Assembly (NCBI RefSeq): GCF_051020955.1
Contig: NC_135022.1
Coordinates: 10,900,966 to 10,964,965, forward strand
Source of the DNA: Megalopta genalis
Lineage: Eukaryota; Arthropoda; Insecta; Hymenoptera; Halictidae
Length of the DNA: 64,000 nucleotides
Reading direction: 5' to 3'
A program made the position numbers and the translations under genes. Shown here piece after piece: positions 23,640-37,407 of this stretch; position 1 is the first letter of the stretch; each line of letters opens with the position of its first letter. The notes beneath the pieces are model-generated. The model was not told the DNA's origin. It ran no database searches and saw only the letters and a list, made by a program, of their open reading frames with translations.

Positions 23640-24280
23640 AATATTTCGCGAAGACAGTGGAAAAGTGAATGATCGATGGATCGATGAATCGAGCGGGAGT
23701 CCGATTTCGTCGCGAAGGAATTACACGAATCGCGCCCACTTCCCGGCGGCAAATCCCTTGGAATAGCCGATTTGATTTGTCCTCGATTAAGTGGCCGGCA
23801 ATTCTACGTACCCCGGACCGGAAAGTCTCGATAAAGGTAAACGTAAAATCTAACTGTCGGGCTGAACAGTTTTCCCGCGGTCTTCCCAACGGATCCTGCG
23901 GCGAACACTTATGCGAACCGTACGGTTGAACATCAAAGCTACGAGAGAGCACTTACACGAGATGAGCTTTTGCGGCCGGGGAAGCTTCGGCGAAAATTGC
24001 AAAGATCCCGACACGTCGGAGTACGTTTCCGGAATAACACGGAGAGATACATGTACCATGGAATCCCGGTCGCCTTTATCGCTTTTCATCAAATTAGAGC
24101 CGAACGTGACCCATTCCAAGACATATGCCGCGGACTCATTGTTCCCCTGGCGCAACCGATTTACCTATAACTGGTACGTTTATGGGAGTCGCGGGTCTTG
24201 TCTGTGTAACACACAGCGAACTATTAAGATACTGCGGAGAAAATCGGATATTTCGAATACGAAAGCCTAACTAGACAATG
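23640..24280. other. GC-rich island, candidate conserved non-coding element
   Basis: Open in up to five frames at once, which marks it as stop-poor GC sequence and not a gene. No splice-supported frame, no known domain. Confidence 0.4.
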
Positions 24281-25370
24281 CGTGTCAAGGCGTCGCAGGG
24301 AACGTTTTCTACTGTTTACGTTCGATTGAATTTTCTGCAGCTGTTAATTGTGTTATTTCGATTTGGATCTTTTGGTCAGTCGTTTTGGGGCACGAATATT
24401 TGCTTCAAATTGTCATAGTACTTTTAGGAAAAAATGTATTTCCCGAATTTAATTCTTAGGTAGAATGAAGCGTTGCAATGTTTGCTTAATGTATATTGAA
24501 ATTTTGTGATATGTTGCAATTCAATTAGACATAAAGGAAGATCGATTGACACTTCAGGCATATTTAAAAGAACGTTATTTAAAATATCATTTCAAACATG
24601 TTATTTCTTTTTTTGTATTGTAAAATATCATTTCAAACGTGTTCTTCTTTTCTTCTGAAATAACGTATAGTTTTATTTTATAATTATTTGAAATAATTAT
24701 GAGGTTAAAGTTAATTTTTGGGACTAGTTTTTACATCTTTTTGGATTAAACAAATTGTTATGAAGATTTCATAGAGTAAAACCTTTTTGTTGATTATTAT
24801 TTTGAGAATTACTACTTCGTGAAGAGAGCATTGCTCTTAACAAATTGTTGTGATGATTTCATAAAATAAAATCGTTTTGTTCATTATTAATTTAAGCAGT
24901 ATTTCTTTTGGCCAATTTGATAGAAAGAAATAATGAAATAATTTATTGTTTGATATCGCTTTATCTCAAACGGATCGATATTGTTTGTATTTTGAAATAA
25001 AGGTCTGAAATAAAATATTATATTACTTCGATTTATTTTAAATAAAATTTGGCCAGTTTTGTTACGACGTAAAATATAAGCAAACTATATTGCAGTTCAA
25101 TATCAAGCGTTTGTTTACTCTATAGAATCGTTAATTGTTTTTATATTTACTCGTTGCCTCGGTAAATCGATTCGTGAAAATTTATTTCCATATTAATCTT
25201 ATCCAGGTATAGTATTTATATTTTTATTTCACTTTACGCGAGTAAGATGATGATTTATTGACAAAAATAACGTTCAAGTGTCTTACGTTACTATTCATAT
25301 TTCATAATATTATTAGCAATAGTGTTTCACTTATTATTCATGAGCATCTGTCTTGTCAGTTTTAACTGAT
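24281..25370. other. AT-rich non-coding stretch
   Basis: Contains a short duplicated phrase (AAATATCATTTCAAACATGTT and AAATATCATTTCAAACGTGTT, about 24579 and 24626). A second pair is AAACAAATTGTTATGAAGATTT near 24748 and AACAAATTGTTGTGATGATTT near 24839. No gene seen. Confidence 0.4.
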
Positions 25371-27065
25371 CTCTCGGCGGAGTTATGGTTATAGTTTCAT
25401 TTCGGAAAAATATCTTCCCCCAGCGTCGCGCCGTTGCAAATGATTCACGGTTCAACGGAAAGAACAGAGACCCGTTGATAACTAAGTGCAACGGATGATG
25501 CAAATTTGAAGGATCTAATTTAAAAAGTCTTCGCGGGGAGACCGGGTAAATTCAGTCGAAAAATTGCGAGAGCTGTCCCGTTAAAATTAAACACGTTTGC
25601 GTCCCGCCGCGGGGACGCAATATTTTTCTTTTGCCGTGCTTGGAGAATAGTTTTAATAAACCCACGTATTTCTCGAGTTTTCTGCAATTTAGACGGCGAA
25701 AGCCTCGCAGCCACGATGCTGAAAAAAACGATCGCCGACAGGTCTTTTTTCCCTCTATGAAAGTTGAGGACTCTCTTGAATTACTTTGTAATTTTTATGA
25801 GAAAATTTGACGTTCTACCTTCTCATCTGCTTGCGCAAAGACTGCTGCCGGTGAGCCACGATTTCTGTATTCCCGAACGATATAATTTATCAGCATTGAA
25901 ATGATATTTAGTAGTCCGCAGATTTTACGTATTTATGATAAAAGCGAGTTGGTAGAATAGAAAACAGTAAATACGCGGGATAAATTAAACAATATACTGT
26001 TAGCTTAGGGTATAATTGCTGCGTCCGCGGTTCGTTTCCAAGGATAATTAACTTTATATTTATCGAATAAGACGTAGTAAATTTCTGTATCCTTTTACTT
26101 CGTTTATTCTTTAATGTTTTCCATTAAACGATTAATTTAGTCGTTTATGAGTCATTTTATACATTATTATTAATAAACATATTAATATTTATAGAGATCA
26201 TGAACACACCGCTGAAGATTTCTAAGCAAATTTCAAATAAATAACTTCTTTATTCAAATCCCAATTTCTAAAAAATTATCGATCGGTGGTGTTGAGACAC
26301 TCTTTGTTACTTTATTTATTCATTAAGTAAAAGTGTTATTATAATCGATCAGGTACATTCATCGTTGTATCGATAAATTAATTGAATCTATAACCTTATC
26401 TCACATGAATTTTAATTATACAAATAAATGTGTTCAACAAAGTTCTCTTTGCCGGAAGGTTCGCTCCAGTCTCCCCTAGAAACTCTATGGTGTCGGAGCT
26501 TCCGTTTCCGGTTGCGGAAGTTCGCGAAACGAGCCGACTTTCTGTAATTGAAAATGGGATCGGTGAATCGTTCGAATATTCCGCTTAACATTGTTAACGC
26601 TTGGAACGGTGATACGCGTGATCGCGTCAAGGATCGGCGAATTCAACCACGGATAGGTTTGCCGACGCCCTCGAACCCCGACGGGCCAATATTCTGTTCC
26701 TGATGAGTTAACCCAGACAGTTTTGAATATTAGATTAAACGCCGGTCGATCCCCTGTCATTAGCAGGATGCTCTAATCAAAGTCGATCCAAAGTTCGAAA
26801 CCGTTCAACGGGCGATGCGTCTTATTAAAGCGGAGACAACCCCTCCCTCGTATTTCCTCTTTGGCTCTCCCGCTATCGGCTACACTTTCTATCCCGCTAT
26901 CCGGTTATTCGCATCGTCGGCTGCTTGTGGCACGTTTCGGCATGAATTAAGGGATCATAGTCGACGAGTGTGTTGTGAGCCAAGTCATTTCATAAATAAT
27001 GTCGTCTCTTCCTCCTGACAGACCAGGTACTTATTAACGCTCGCGCGTGTTGCTCGCGATGTTCC
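25371..27065. other. Two GC-richer blocks separated by AT-rich DNA
   Basis: 25371-25740 and 26410-27060 are GC-richer; 25741-26409 is AT-rich. One AGTCCGCAGATTTTACG at about 25914 belongs to the dispersed AGACTGCGG family. No exon is supported. Confidence 0.4.
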
Positions 27066-27139
27066 ATTGTATTCCTCGGCATTTGTAGTTTATTATAAAG
27101 GAAGGGAGTATTTATTATAGTTTAAATACAGCGTGATAT

Positions 27140-27275
27140 TTTAATATTATAATATAATACAATATAACATATATTATATATAATGTATAATATATAATAT
27201 ATTATATATATTATATTATATATTATTATTATATATTATATTATATATATAATATAATATATAATTTAATATTTT
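27140..27275. repeat. TA-rich ATATAATATAT repeat
   Basis: Continuous imperfect ATATAATATAATAT units, only A and T apart from a few bases. Confidence 0.8.
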
Positions 27276-28714
27276 AAACTACGCAACTTCTATATGCAAT
27301 AATTTTTTGTGAAACGCATAATTTAAAAGTTCTTTCAAGTGTGTGTAATCGTAATTTATATAAATCAAACACGCATTTTTCTTCATATTTTAATTTATAT
27401 ATATTGTTCTTTTCGTGTATTATGGTGATATTATAATATAATTAACATACTATTAATACAATTCAAAATTTTTCTACAGAAAAGAGGGCAACATCTGTTT
27501 CTTCATAGACTTCAATAGTGTATTGAAATGTTTGTAATAAAAACATGTGAAATAAAAAAATCGACAACTATGAAGTCATATAACATATAGCTTTGAAACA
27601 ATATTTATTTAAAATAATAGAAAGTTTATTATAAGAATGATCTAATGGAGGATGGTATCATATTAATGAAGGTTGGTTGAATTTAAATATATTTACTCGT
27701 TTTACAATTAAACTTTCTAAAATAATAAAAATTGATAAAAATTACTCTATTAGTTAACATTAACGATCCAATTGATGAAATAATATTGCAAGAATAATAA
27801 GCATCTCTGGATAATCTGAATAATATCGAGGTATTCCTATTAATTTTAAGAAATGTTGAGCGAAACTAATTAAATTTATATATTAATTTTATTATATTTT
27901 AATTATTTGATATAGAATTATTTTAATTATTATTATATATATAATCTTTATATATACTTATAACAGTACTTTATAAATTAGTTACAAAATATGTACGACC
28001 TACTCTATACGGGTATATATAATTATTCTGTCGATCTAATATATTTCATAATCTCGGAATACAATTTAAAATTTGTCATAACAAGGTAGACATTTTTCAC
28101 AATTATTTCGTTGCAAGTTCGACACACGTAATCTTTTTATCAAATATGAATGCAGCTTTACGCGAGAATCCTTCATTAAATGTTTTATCAAGATTTTTCT
28201 TCGCGAAAAAAACTACTGTAGCTTCTGAAATATTAACGGCAGCGAATAAAAGCACTGGAATTACTGTCAGAAGCATGATTGCAAATGCAGTGCTTGGTCG
28301 CTTACTTTGATAACATAGTCGGAAAGCTGTTTATTCTTAAGAATCTTCCCATTGCGCGTTGCCGTTTGCTCAAGAGCGCCTCACAAATTCAAGAGGAAAC
28401 ACGAAGAACTAAGAGCTCCGTATATATATACACAGATATTATTGCTAAAATTTTCTACCACGATGCTTGCAATTAACGCTCCATGTCTTGAGACCATAGT
28501 TTCTGTCATTCCTTTCGTACTTTTCTGTTCAAACGTAATCGTGATAACCAATGCGCTTTAAACTTTGAATTTATAACAAATTCACAGTGTGCGTCTCTAA
28601 TCTTTAGCATAATTAGAAAGTCGATATGAATAAATATCATTAGTGAACAAATATTTCCCACTTCAAAGAGAAATTTATTTCATTTATTTCAGTAATTCGT
28701 AGTCGGAAAGTCAG
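27276..28714. other. AT-rich non-coding stretch
   Basis: No coding or repeat structure recognised; open frames near 28279-28561 are short and unsupported. Confidence 0.4.
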
Positions 28715-29465
28715 ATGAAAATATCGGCGCATTGTTGGATGCGGTCGAACGTGCGACGCGTTTCTCGCGAGACGGAAAACATTAGTCGCTCGAAATAGTG
28801 TTCCTTTTTTTAAAGGAGCAACGACGTCGAGCTGGTCTTCCTCGATTCCCCGAGAATCGTCAGACAGAATACGCGGCGCTCGTCGTTACCGTATTTTCGA
28901 GGCCTCCATTCATGCACCATTTCCCGCGCGTCTCTGCCGCGCGCTCATTCATGGCCCGTTACTCTTGAACTGCAGGTGCGAAACGCGTGAGCACGGAAGC
29001 CTCGTTCATGCTAATTTTATCGGCGGTGGACGCGGCGCCGAATTACCGCCGGTCGCGTCATTATCATGGATTTTGATAATGTCGCAGGCAGGCCGATTAT
29101 CCGCGGGTTTTGTTCGCCGTTTATGCCAAACTAGCGCCGCAATATTTATGCCGGGACAATGGCCGATTGTACGCGGATACATCGGGACCAGGTGCTTGTA
29201 AATCAATGAGAATTTCATCGCTCGATAATTTAATCGATACGTTAATTGCACCTAATTTTATTGATAACTGGCCGGCCCCGACACCAAGCCACGGTGCCGC
29301 GCCCATTAACGTAAATCTCGGACCCTGTAACTCCCGCAATTTCGATTTTAGCACCATTGTTACTCCAGGCACCGGGATGCTTCTTTCAAATTTGATTATA
29401 TTGGCTTTCGAGATTATTCGACCGAAGTTATCGAAGATTATTTATACCCTTTCGACACTCTGAAC
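28715..29465. other. GC-rich island with TAAT cores, candidate regulatory element
   Basis: One of the longest GC-rich blocks. 28961-29300 is open in several frames on both strands, with no repeats and many ATTTTAT/TTAAT/ATTGATAA cores between CG-rich words. This mixture is typical of conserved insect enhancers, but conservation cannot be tested here. Confidence 0.4.
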
Positions 29466-30144
29466 TGCGGATTTTATGCGTTTGTGACAAAAACAAGTAG
29501 TCGGAATTTGAGACGGTAAATGCAATTTTAACAATGCTGTTGGGCTATTTTTAACGAGTTCAAAATGTTGAGGATAAAACTGAATTTTGTTTAACTCCTA
29601 TTTGTCGCAACCGAGAGGTACAGAGTTTTTGTTTGCACGAAGATTAGAAGTTTACTTATGGCAACTCGAGTGGTCGTCAGTGTCGATCTTCATTACTGAC
29701 TATTTTTGGTGACATGTTTTAAAATTTCTAAATCAATTTTGGTAAACGAATAATTCTATTTCAGATTTTGGAAACGATTTAATAAATTACTCTATCATTT
29801 ATTTTAACGAAATTCGCCAATTTAACCATGACGTTTATGCAATTTATAATATGAGTACAATGTGAGTATAAATGAAATAATTTTAATGGCATTCATATAT
29901 AATACAAAAATACTATAGGTTCATGAGAATAATATAAACAATAGATCTTTCTTCCATTATATTTTCTCATGTTAGTCATTCTTAAGGAGGTTAATATTGA
30001 AACATATTTTTATGAAATAATAATTGTGATAAAGGACGAATAACATTCGAAATGAAATATGCTAATTATGATAAAATCATACGAGAACTCATTTTCGCTT
30101 TTTACTCTCAGTAGCAATCTCAATCGATATTATTTAAATATTAT

Positions 30145-30640
30145 ACAGGGTGGGGCATTTTAAACAGGTCACCTGAATAACTCGCTTGTTTTTGAAGATA
30201 GGAGAAAATGCATTAGATCAAACTTACTTGGTATCGGGGGGGGGGGGCTCATATATAATCTGGTATTACCAATTTTTCTGTAGGTGAAGGCGTCAAAGAG
30301 ATATGAAGGTCAATTCTGTTCTTTTTTAAATGAACAGTAAGTTTTTTTACTTACATTCTGATAGAGTGTTTCGAGGCGAATGCAATGAACTATTGTGAAG
30401 GTCATTCAAGGTCATCCAAAGTCAACTGCAAGAGAAAATAAATTGTCTCAGAGTGCTTTTCGAATACTTGTGTATCACATTGTACGCTTATCTGTATCCT
30501 CAGACATTATTGGTAATTTTAAATTATCTGTTCTAGAAAATAATTTGAAGAAAACTTCAGAGATTTATACATTTCAGCGAAGGATTAGAAATGTCGTAAA
30601 TATTTCTGGACTTCTCGTACTAAATGTGTAAATGTTTCGT
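30145..30640. mobile_element. ACAGGGTGGGGC-type repeat element with poly(G)
   Basis: Begins ATACAGGGTGGGGCATTTTAAACAGG and continues CACCTGAATAACTCGC, the usual opening of a non-autonomous element dispersed in hymenopteran genomes (from memory of that family). A run of about 13-14 G at 30236-30249 interrupts it. The 3' limit is not clear. Confidence 0.55.
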
Positions 30641-30779
30641 TATTTTAGCCATCAATTTTGTCGCTTTTAGGTATTTACCCCGAAGTGAGACAATATTGTT
30701 CCGTGGTTTCGATATTCCAGAATGTCCGCAATATATTCTAGTTATAAAAGGCGAACGTAATGAAAATTGTTGAATTTGA

Positions 30780-31195
30780 CGGGCACGCTCATGAACTTAT
30801 ATTTCCAGCCGACTCACATTTCTGCGACATGTACTTTCTCGTTTACTTCTTGTCACCGAGAGTCGAAAGAAATGGTCTCTACGAGAGCGGACTAAGAGAA
30901 AGAGATGGATAAAAGGAACAAAAGAAAGGATTTCGAGTGGATCTCCCCTTCCTCCGTTTCTGTGCCTTTGCGAAGAAGAAGAAATGCTTCCGCGAGGCGG
31001 GGAAAGAAGGAGAGAAAAAGCCCGGTGATAAATGTTTCAGAAGTCGTCACTATGACAAAACGTTTTCGGGTCGAGAAGTCACGATTCGGAGTAAGGACAT
31101 CCCTTTGTCTTCTCCAGCTACTCGTGGAAATACACGTGGCCCTTCGTTCAGGATCATTTGGTCCAATTACCAATCCGATTCATTAGCGTAATACT
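30780..31195. other. GC-richer block
   Basis: Three overlapping open frames of 84-93 codons on two strands exclude each other, and none resembles a known protein. No splice support. Confidence 0.35.
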
Positions 31196-32590
31196 TTCTT
31201 CCGACACCTGTAAGTATCCGTTTATCAACTTAACGCACGAAATTCTTCGGTAGGAATGAACAATCCTTTCCTGTTATGCAAGAGAGTGTAAAGGTTTCTG
31301 AATATTAACAGAGAAGCAAAAGCTTGCGATCAAATATAGTCTACGAATTAAAATTATTTATTGTTTAGGTTTACGACCGAATCATAGTTCACAAAGTTGT
31401 CTTCATTAATTCTTTTCAAAATTAATATCGAATACATGATATCGAGTACATAATCAAATATTTTTAGTTTCCATTTCTACAGAACAAAAACTATGGAAAT
31501 TTGAGAAAGTGTTGAGTTATACCGACATTAATATATAAATCAATATAATTAAAATAATATTTTAAATAAAAATAATTATATCTAAAATTAAAAAAAGGTA
31601 TAGACTTTTTTTTATCAGATTTACAAAATATAAGAATTTGACCATGACTTGAGAAGAGTCTTGAAAATGCTACACTGCTTCGTGACAAATAGACTGCGGG
31701 TTTTTAGGTAAAATAAAATTCTCCTCAATTGTCCTTCAGCTTGTAAACAAAAATGGATAATTTGGAATGAGCAGATACAGTTCTTCGAGTTCTTTGCGTC
31801 TCGTTTTTGCAGCAAAGAAGGGAAACGGATGAGACGAAAATTAAACTAGGAAAGCAACACTTAACCCTTTCGTTACGACGGGTGACTATAGTCACAAAGA
31901 AAGTGACAAGACAAATAATTCGGAAGAAAGAGTGAGGAAAATAGAGGCTTCGAAAAATAAGAAAGAAAACTTCAAAAAGAAGGCTGCAAATATATGGAAT
32001 GAATTCGAAGAATTCATAGGTAGAGATGCTCAACTGAATAAAGAACATATCTTTTGCGATAAATAATTTTGCGTTGGTTGTAAATCTGAAAAGCAATTAA
32101 TGATGTGATAAATAATTAATATCAATATAAAAACTTTAATAATCTGTGTTCATTCTTGTGCAATAAATAATTTATGTTTATCATGCAGTCAAAAGCCGTT
32201 CTATTGCGTTATCTACATGAGTTTTTTTTACGTTTTTACCCTTCACAACAGAATTTTTATATAATTTGTTCGCATATTTTTGCATATATGTATATACATA
32301 TAGTTCGTCGCGCATATTTTTACGAACACTTCTACTTACCTTAACTACTTAATTTGTTTTGTCAGATTAGCTGAAGTGATTGAAGAAGCGTGTCCAAAAG
32401 ATGAGGGAACGCTCTATATAAAATCTAAATGCTCGTATCAAAATGTCATCTTTTCGATTTTCGTCATTCACTGATTTTTCTCGTATTTAAAAACATACCC
32501 AATTCTTTACAAAAACCCATTTAAGAACCGTTTTCTTCATGGCAAATCAGAAGAAATAGTTGAAAATAGTGCAAGCAACGTTTGTCACCA
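31196..32590. other. AT-rich stretch with one dispersed-repeat copy
   Basis: 31690-31820 reads TAGACTGCGGGTTTTTAGG, then CTTGTAAACAAAAATGGA, and matches the theme of the 226-bp array at 41485. TTAACCCTTTCGTTACGACG near 31863 is another TTAA-type end. No gene seen. Confidence 0.45.
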
Positions 32591-33300
32591 CAATAATAGG
32601 TGTCTATACCAGAGAACCGAATTTGCACGAGCTAATTATTAGTTATCCGGGGCGCGGCAGGAAGCTAAACGGACCGTTACTATCGCTAAGGATGACAGAC
32701 CGAAGAAAAGAGAAGAATGAAGAACGATAGAAAGGGTGACTCAACGCTTTTATTGCCGGCTGTCTCTTGATTTACCCCTTAGTTTCGCTGGGAGGTAGCA
32801 CGGGGGGGTAAGAAGAATCCTTCGGGGTAGTCAGATGGCAACCAGACAAATTTCCAGCGAGCCAAGAGCTCGTAAAAGCTGGGCCTGCTATCCGAACAAC
32901 CCCTGGCATCTAAGCCCATCGGGAGTGAATGTGATCCGCCGGGGCGTGTTTCAATGACGCGGGGGGACGGGGGTGACCGTCAACGTGTTTGGCCCAATCC
33001 TGTACCTTCTTTGGAAGAGCGAGCTTCAGCCCTGCGGACGTCGTAAAGAGCTGCAAATTGCTGTCCACGAACCAGTGTACAGAATATATAAAATTTGGCC
33101 GACCGCCATTTTCACCCCATTTCCACCTTTCCGTGGGAGAAACAAAATCTCGGGGGGGATGGACACGGTTCCATCGATGTTTCTCGCAATTATCACTACG
33201 CCACTGCAATCGCACTGCGGTTTCGCCGCAGGAACCGAATCTTCGTGTAAAACCAGGAATATTAATCTTTGGAGAATGCGTATTTGCACAATACTTGCAT
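32591..33300. other. GC-rich island, candidate conserved non-coding element
   Basis: Five mutually exclusive open frames of about 96-121 codons overlap at 32910-33354 on both strands. G-tracts (32801-32808, 32960-32972, 33152-33159) are common. No protein recognised. Confidence 0.4.
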
Positions 33301-33649
33301 GAATTAGTATTTTCATGTACTAGTAGTTTATTCTCACGAATTGTTTTTTGTTAAATTTAATTTATTTTATGTCTCGCATCTGCTTAATAGCGATTAGCGA
33401 TCACTTGTGAGATAATATTTGTAGGGTTATATGTATAGTGTTTTACATTACATTTTTACATTATTTTTGTACATTATATAGAATTATATATACAATTATA
33501 TAGAAAATTCGTGAATGCGTTAGCCTTGCTTATATCTATCCGAAACGTTCTCAGAACAATACCTTGGTTCCCGTGCGATTTCCAACGTCGTTCTGTACGA
33601 GCTTTTCCCGTCTCTTATGCGCAGCTTTCCCTTTCATTTTTTAGTTCTT

Positions 33650-33694
33650 GTCCTGACTTCTGTCTCCTTCTTCCTCTTTCTCTCTCACTTTCCT

Positions 33695-33729
<35 letters not shown>

Positions 33730-33735
33730 TGCCAG
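33650..33735. repeat. Pyrimidine (TC/TTTC)n microsatellite
   Basis: CTTCTTCCTC followed by (TC)n and (TTTC)n. The Ser/Phe/Leu-rich open frame over it is an artefact. Confidence 0.85.
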
Positions 33736-34475
33736 ACATTTTTTTTATTACCCCCGAAGGCAGGGTAGTTTCAATGGACTTTGCCCAATAGTCCGGCTCC
33801 TAGTTGGCTCGAAGCTAATAATAAATTCACCCCCTACTCCCGACTTCCGATATATTTTTTTTAACTCGCAGCAAAACCAGTCCGAAAGTTCCTCAACAAT
33901 AAAAGACCCTCTCCCTATATCGTGCGGACAAATATCCAAGAAGATAAACGTATCCGATGATGGCGTGTGGTAAAGCACTCCAGTAAACTTTATGCACGTA
34001 TAAAAACGTATAGGAATTATGCCATTCAATTGGGTTCTCCCGAACTGCGTGCTTTTATTGGAAACGTTTTTCTCGTACGAAAGCTATTTTACGATGTCGA
34101 TTGCATTACAAAACAAACCACTAGCCGCGCGCGGTCTGGAGATATAATATATTTATTTTAGGGGGGGATGGACTGGAGCCAATAAAAGAAGCGCTGAAAT
34201 AATGTTGCTTAATGGAACAGTAAAAGCTAGTATTTGTAAATATAGATTGATTTTAGTATTTTCAGTTAGCGTATTAATGCTTCGTTAAATAATTATGGAA
34301 ATATAAGAGAATACAGAGGTATAAGCGTTAATTTGGCGCTGACAAAATACTTACTTTTTGGTACGTTTGTGGTATTTATGTACTTTTAGGATGCAGTAAA
34401 ATGAAAACATTTTTCGTTTGAAAAACAATATCTGGATTAATATTTCTGACAATTATTGAGCAAATAAAAATATAC

Positions 34476-34545
34476 AGGGTGTCCCATAATTATGTTGACA
34501 CCCGGAAAGGGGCGATTCCTGAGGTCATTCGAGGTAACTTTTTCA
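34476..34545. mobile_element. End fragment of the ACAGGGTGTCCC fold-back element
   Basis: ATACAGGGTGTCCCATAATT, then GGGGCGATTCCTGAGGTCATT and GGTAACTTTTTC, matching the right arm of the element at 12993 in reverse. Only about 70 bp remains. Confidence 0.75.
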
Positions 34546-34879
34546 TGTAAAATTGAAATTAATTATGGAATTAATTGATTATAATAATATCTTTATTGTT
34601 TGAAAAATCTGTATGTAACACTACACCTAGAAAATTGTAAAGATTAATTTGAAAACAATACAAATAATATTAATATCTGGAATCAAAACGATTTCTATAC
34701 TAAATAATCAAATACTTGGAGGAAATACATTCAAATTTGGATTTAATACTTTTAGAGAAGAGAATATCGAACAATACGAGCATTTTCTGATTAGTGCATT
34801 TGTGCATTACTTCACTCTATTATTATACTAAAACTTGTTAAAGTTGCCAATATATTTCTTGTTTTACGTAAATTTTACT

Positions 34880-35238
34880 TTAACGCTTTGCATCGCCTTT
34901 ACGCTGCCGCCGGCGAATTTCGCGCGGATTCTACTGCTACCGACGGCGATATTTACGCTATCCGTCGTACATGGGGTATGGTTGTTATTAAAAATGGCAC
35001 TAAAATTAGTGTTACATAAATTTCAATGCATATTTTTATATCTCAAAATTATCACTTATATTATATTATATTATATATCACTTATATTATTTACAAACAA
35101 AATTTTAGGTTTAATATTTTACAAAAATATCAACAAACAGTCGCAGCGCTGAGCCGGTGACGCGCGTACGTGACTCCGGCCGATAACCGTTGGGTAGCAG
35201 AAGTCACGCCAACGTGACAGCGGCCGGCAAAGCGTTAA
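34880..35238. mobile_element. TTAA-bounded MITE (piggyBac-like), about 359 bp
   Basis: Left end TTAACGCTTTGC, right end GCCGGCAAAGCGTTAA: inverted ends bounded by TTAA. Subterminal GC-rich repeats (GCCGCCGGCG left, CGGCCGGC right) flank an AT-rich centre. No transposase. Confidence 0.75.
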
Positions 35239-35429
35239 GTAGCAAAGCCCAATTTGTTCACCGTATTGACGAGTATAGTCGTCATTAAACAAGTAATCGT
35301 CACCTTCTGATCACGAGTATTCTCATCATTAGACACATAATTATCACATACAAGTGTACTCGTAAACACCAAAACGTTTAACTAGCTGATACGTGTTAAA
35401 TTTTCTAAACGTGCTAATGCGTGTGAAAT

Positions 35430-36140
35430 TTTCTTAACAGCGTCGGACGAAAGGAGACATAGAGGAGCGATTCCCGTGAGATTTCAATGCGATTGTTTGT
35501 CCAACACGATCGGCAAGAGAAGAAAGTGAGCTGACAGTCTTAACGGAAGTCACGTAGGGGGGCTTAAGTCGCGAACAGCTTCCTCGTCCGTCGGATCTAT
35601 TAATTTAATGCCGTGAGATCGCTTTGTTTTCCCTCTAAACAACTTCGTGATGCAATGCGACAGCGGGAACTCGCCTCCGGCTCGTCGAACCGGAAAATAT
35701 CGGGACCTCTCGCGATTTTGTGGGGCCAACTGCTCCGCTCGCGCTCGCTTTTCATTCTATCGATACGCGGCCGCCTGCCGTGGAAAAAAGAACTGTGAAA
35801 CTTCCGGCGAAACATTTTTTTCCCTCGGCGAAATTGAATGAACTCGCGCATTATGCAAACGGGGGACCGTTCCGTTTTTATTGTTCTGAAACGGGTGCGC
35901 GTGACTTTTGTCCGAACAGTCTAATTTCACTATCAAAGTTCGCACGTGTTTTGTCTCGTCTACTGCGAAAATTCTATCCGGTTTCGCGAACTTTCTCAAC
36001 GACGATTACATTTATTATTTTCTCGGACTTTTATAGTGTTTAACTGTTATACGATTCTGTGTTACTTGTGGATCGAAACTTCGCGACTTATCTTTTCAAC
36101 GCAAAGCGCTAAGCCAACGACTTAGCGTTGTTGGTGACAA
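35430..36140. other. GC-rich island, candidate conserved non-coding element
   Basis: Stop-poor on both strands (five overlapping frames at 35600-36043), no recognisable protein or exon. It ends with a small imperfect hairpin around 36105-36130 (AGCGCTAAGCCAACGACTTAGCG). Confidence 0.4.
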
Positions 36141-37010
36141 ATAGTGATGGCAAAGCTACAAATCAAATTTAACAATATAAAAATGGTTTGTGGTGAAAAG
36201 AGTAGTGGTGATAGAATCAGACCTCGATCGGATAAACGAATAGTCGGTTAATCCGACAGTATGTTTTATAGGTTATGTATATGCCAAAAAAAATTAATAT
36301 TAAATATATTCATAATGTTTATTATACATACATACATATACATGTATAATGCTACAGAATATATATGTAATATTTATTTAATGTCACTTTTCAAAAAGGC
36401 GCTTCTCACAAATAATATGTCAATTGGTGATGGATTTTCTTGCTGTTTAACATATCTTATTACACAAATCCAAGTGCAATCTTTACTTCATGACTCACTT
36501 CTCCATCCCTATCTCATCTCGAAGTGTTTAAATTATTGATTGAACGCGGAAAATGAGAAAGAACTGTGCGGAATTCTGTACTCAGAGATTTAGCAGAATG
36601 GAAAAAATTAGTAAGAGGAAGATTATTTAAACAATGGCCAATACACGTGACAACAATTACGCAAGAAAGTGAAGAATTGCAGAATGTGTCAATAATTTTT
36701 CCACAGGTCAATAGTTTTCATATCTACAAAAATGAGGTCGGTTAAAGCAGAGCCGAATAATCTGGTGGCTACTATAGTGAAAATGATACAGATTATAAAG
36801 CCTTATGATAGCCTGACTATTATAACCTGACTTATGTGTCTATCTGACTTTTGTCAAAAGACAAGAGAATATTATAATCAAATCAGTTAGGTAGAAGTTC
36901 TTGTTTTATACTAAACTATATTCCAAGGTTAAATAGTATATTTTAGTATAGTATATTTACAATTTAATAGTATATTTACAATTTTTTTCATTAACTTTAT
37001 CTTCCATTCG
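36141..37010. other. AT-rich non-coding stretch
   Basis: No gene or clear repeat. Minor ATAGTATATTTACAATTT duplication near 36948-36980. Confidence 0.4.
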
Positions 37011-37028
37011 ATAGTCACATTTAATAGT

Positions 37029-37407
37029 TAAACTTTTCCTTGGGGGTTTCTATTTTTTTTTTGACATTTCAGTGTACATTCCAATGGATTTTGTCGAGAA
37101 AAGTCCAAAAATCGAAGTCTTAAATTTAGCAATGTAATTAAAATAAGTCTTGAATTAATTTGTTAAGAAGCTATGCGCGTCCAAAGTTGACGAATTTCCA
37201 GCGTTTTTGACAAGCTTTCGCGCCATATTGACGCGTACTCAGTCCACAGGCGTAGTTTTAACCTCGTTAATCTTCTATCATAGTTCTAACCTTGACATAA
37301 CTTTGACGTAGACCTTGACATAACCTCCAAGGGAAAGTTTAGCCATTTTCTCGGTAAAATCTATTGGAAAGTAAAGAAAAAAGTAGAAACCCCCAAGGAA
37401 AAGTTTA
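37029..37407. mobile_element. Inverted-repeat element with possible 11-bp target duplication
   Basis: Ends TAAACTTTTCCTTGGGGG and CCCCCAAGGAAAAGTTTA are perfect inverted repeats that continue into TTTCTA/TAGAAA. CACATTTAATA lies just outside both ends, at about 37016 and 37411, which looks like a target-site duplication. The inside holds CTTGACATAAC-type direct repeats and no open frame. Confidence 0.75.

Noticed and set aside
32910..33354. Five overlapping frames of about 96-121 codons
   Set aside because: They exclude one another and none looks like a protein family.
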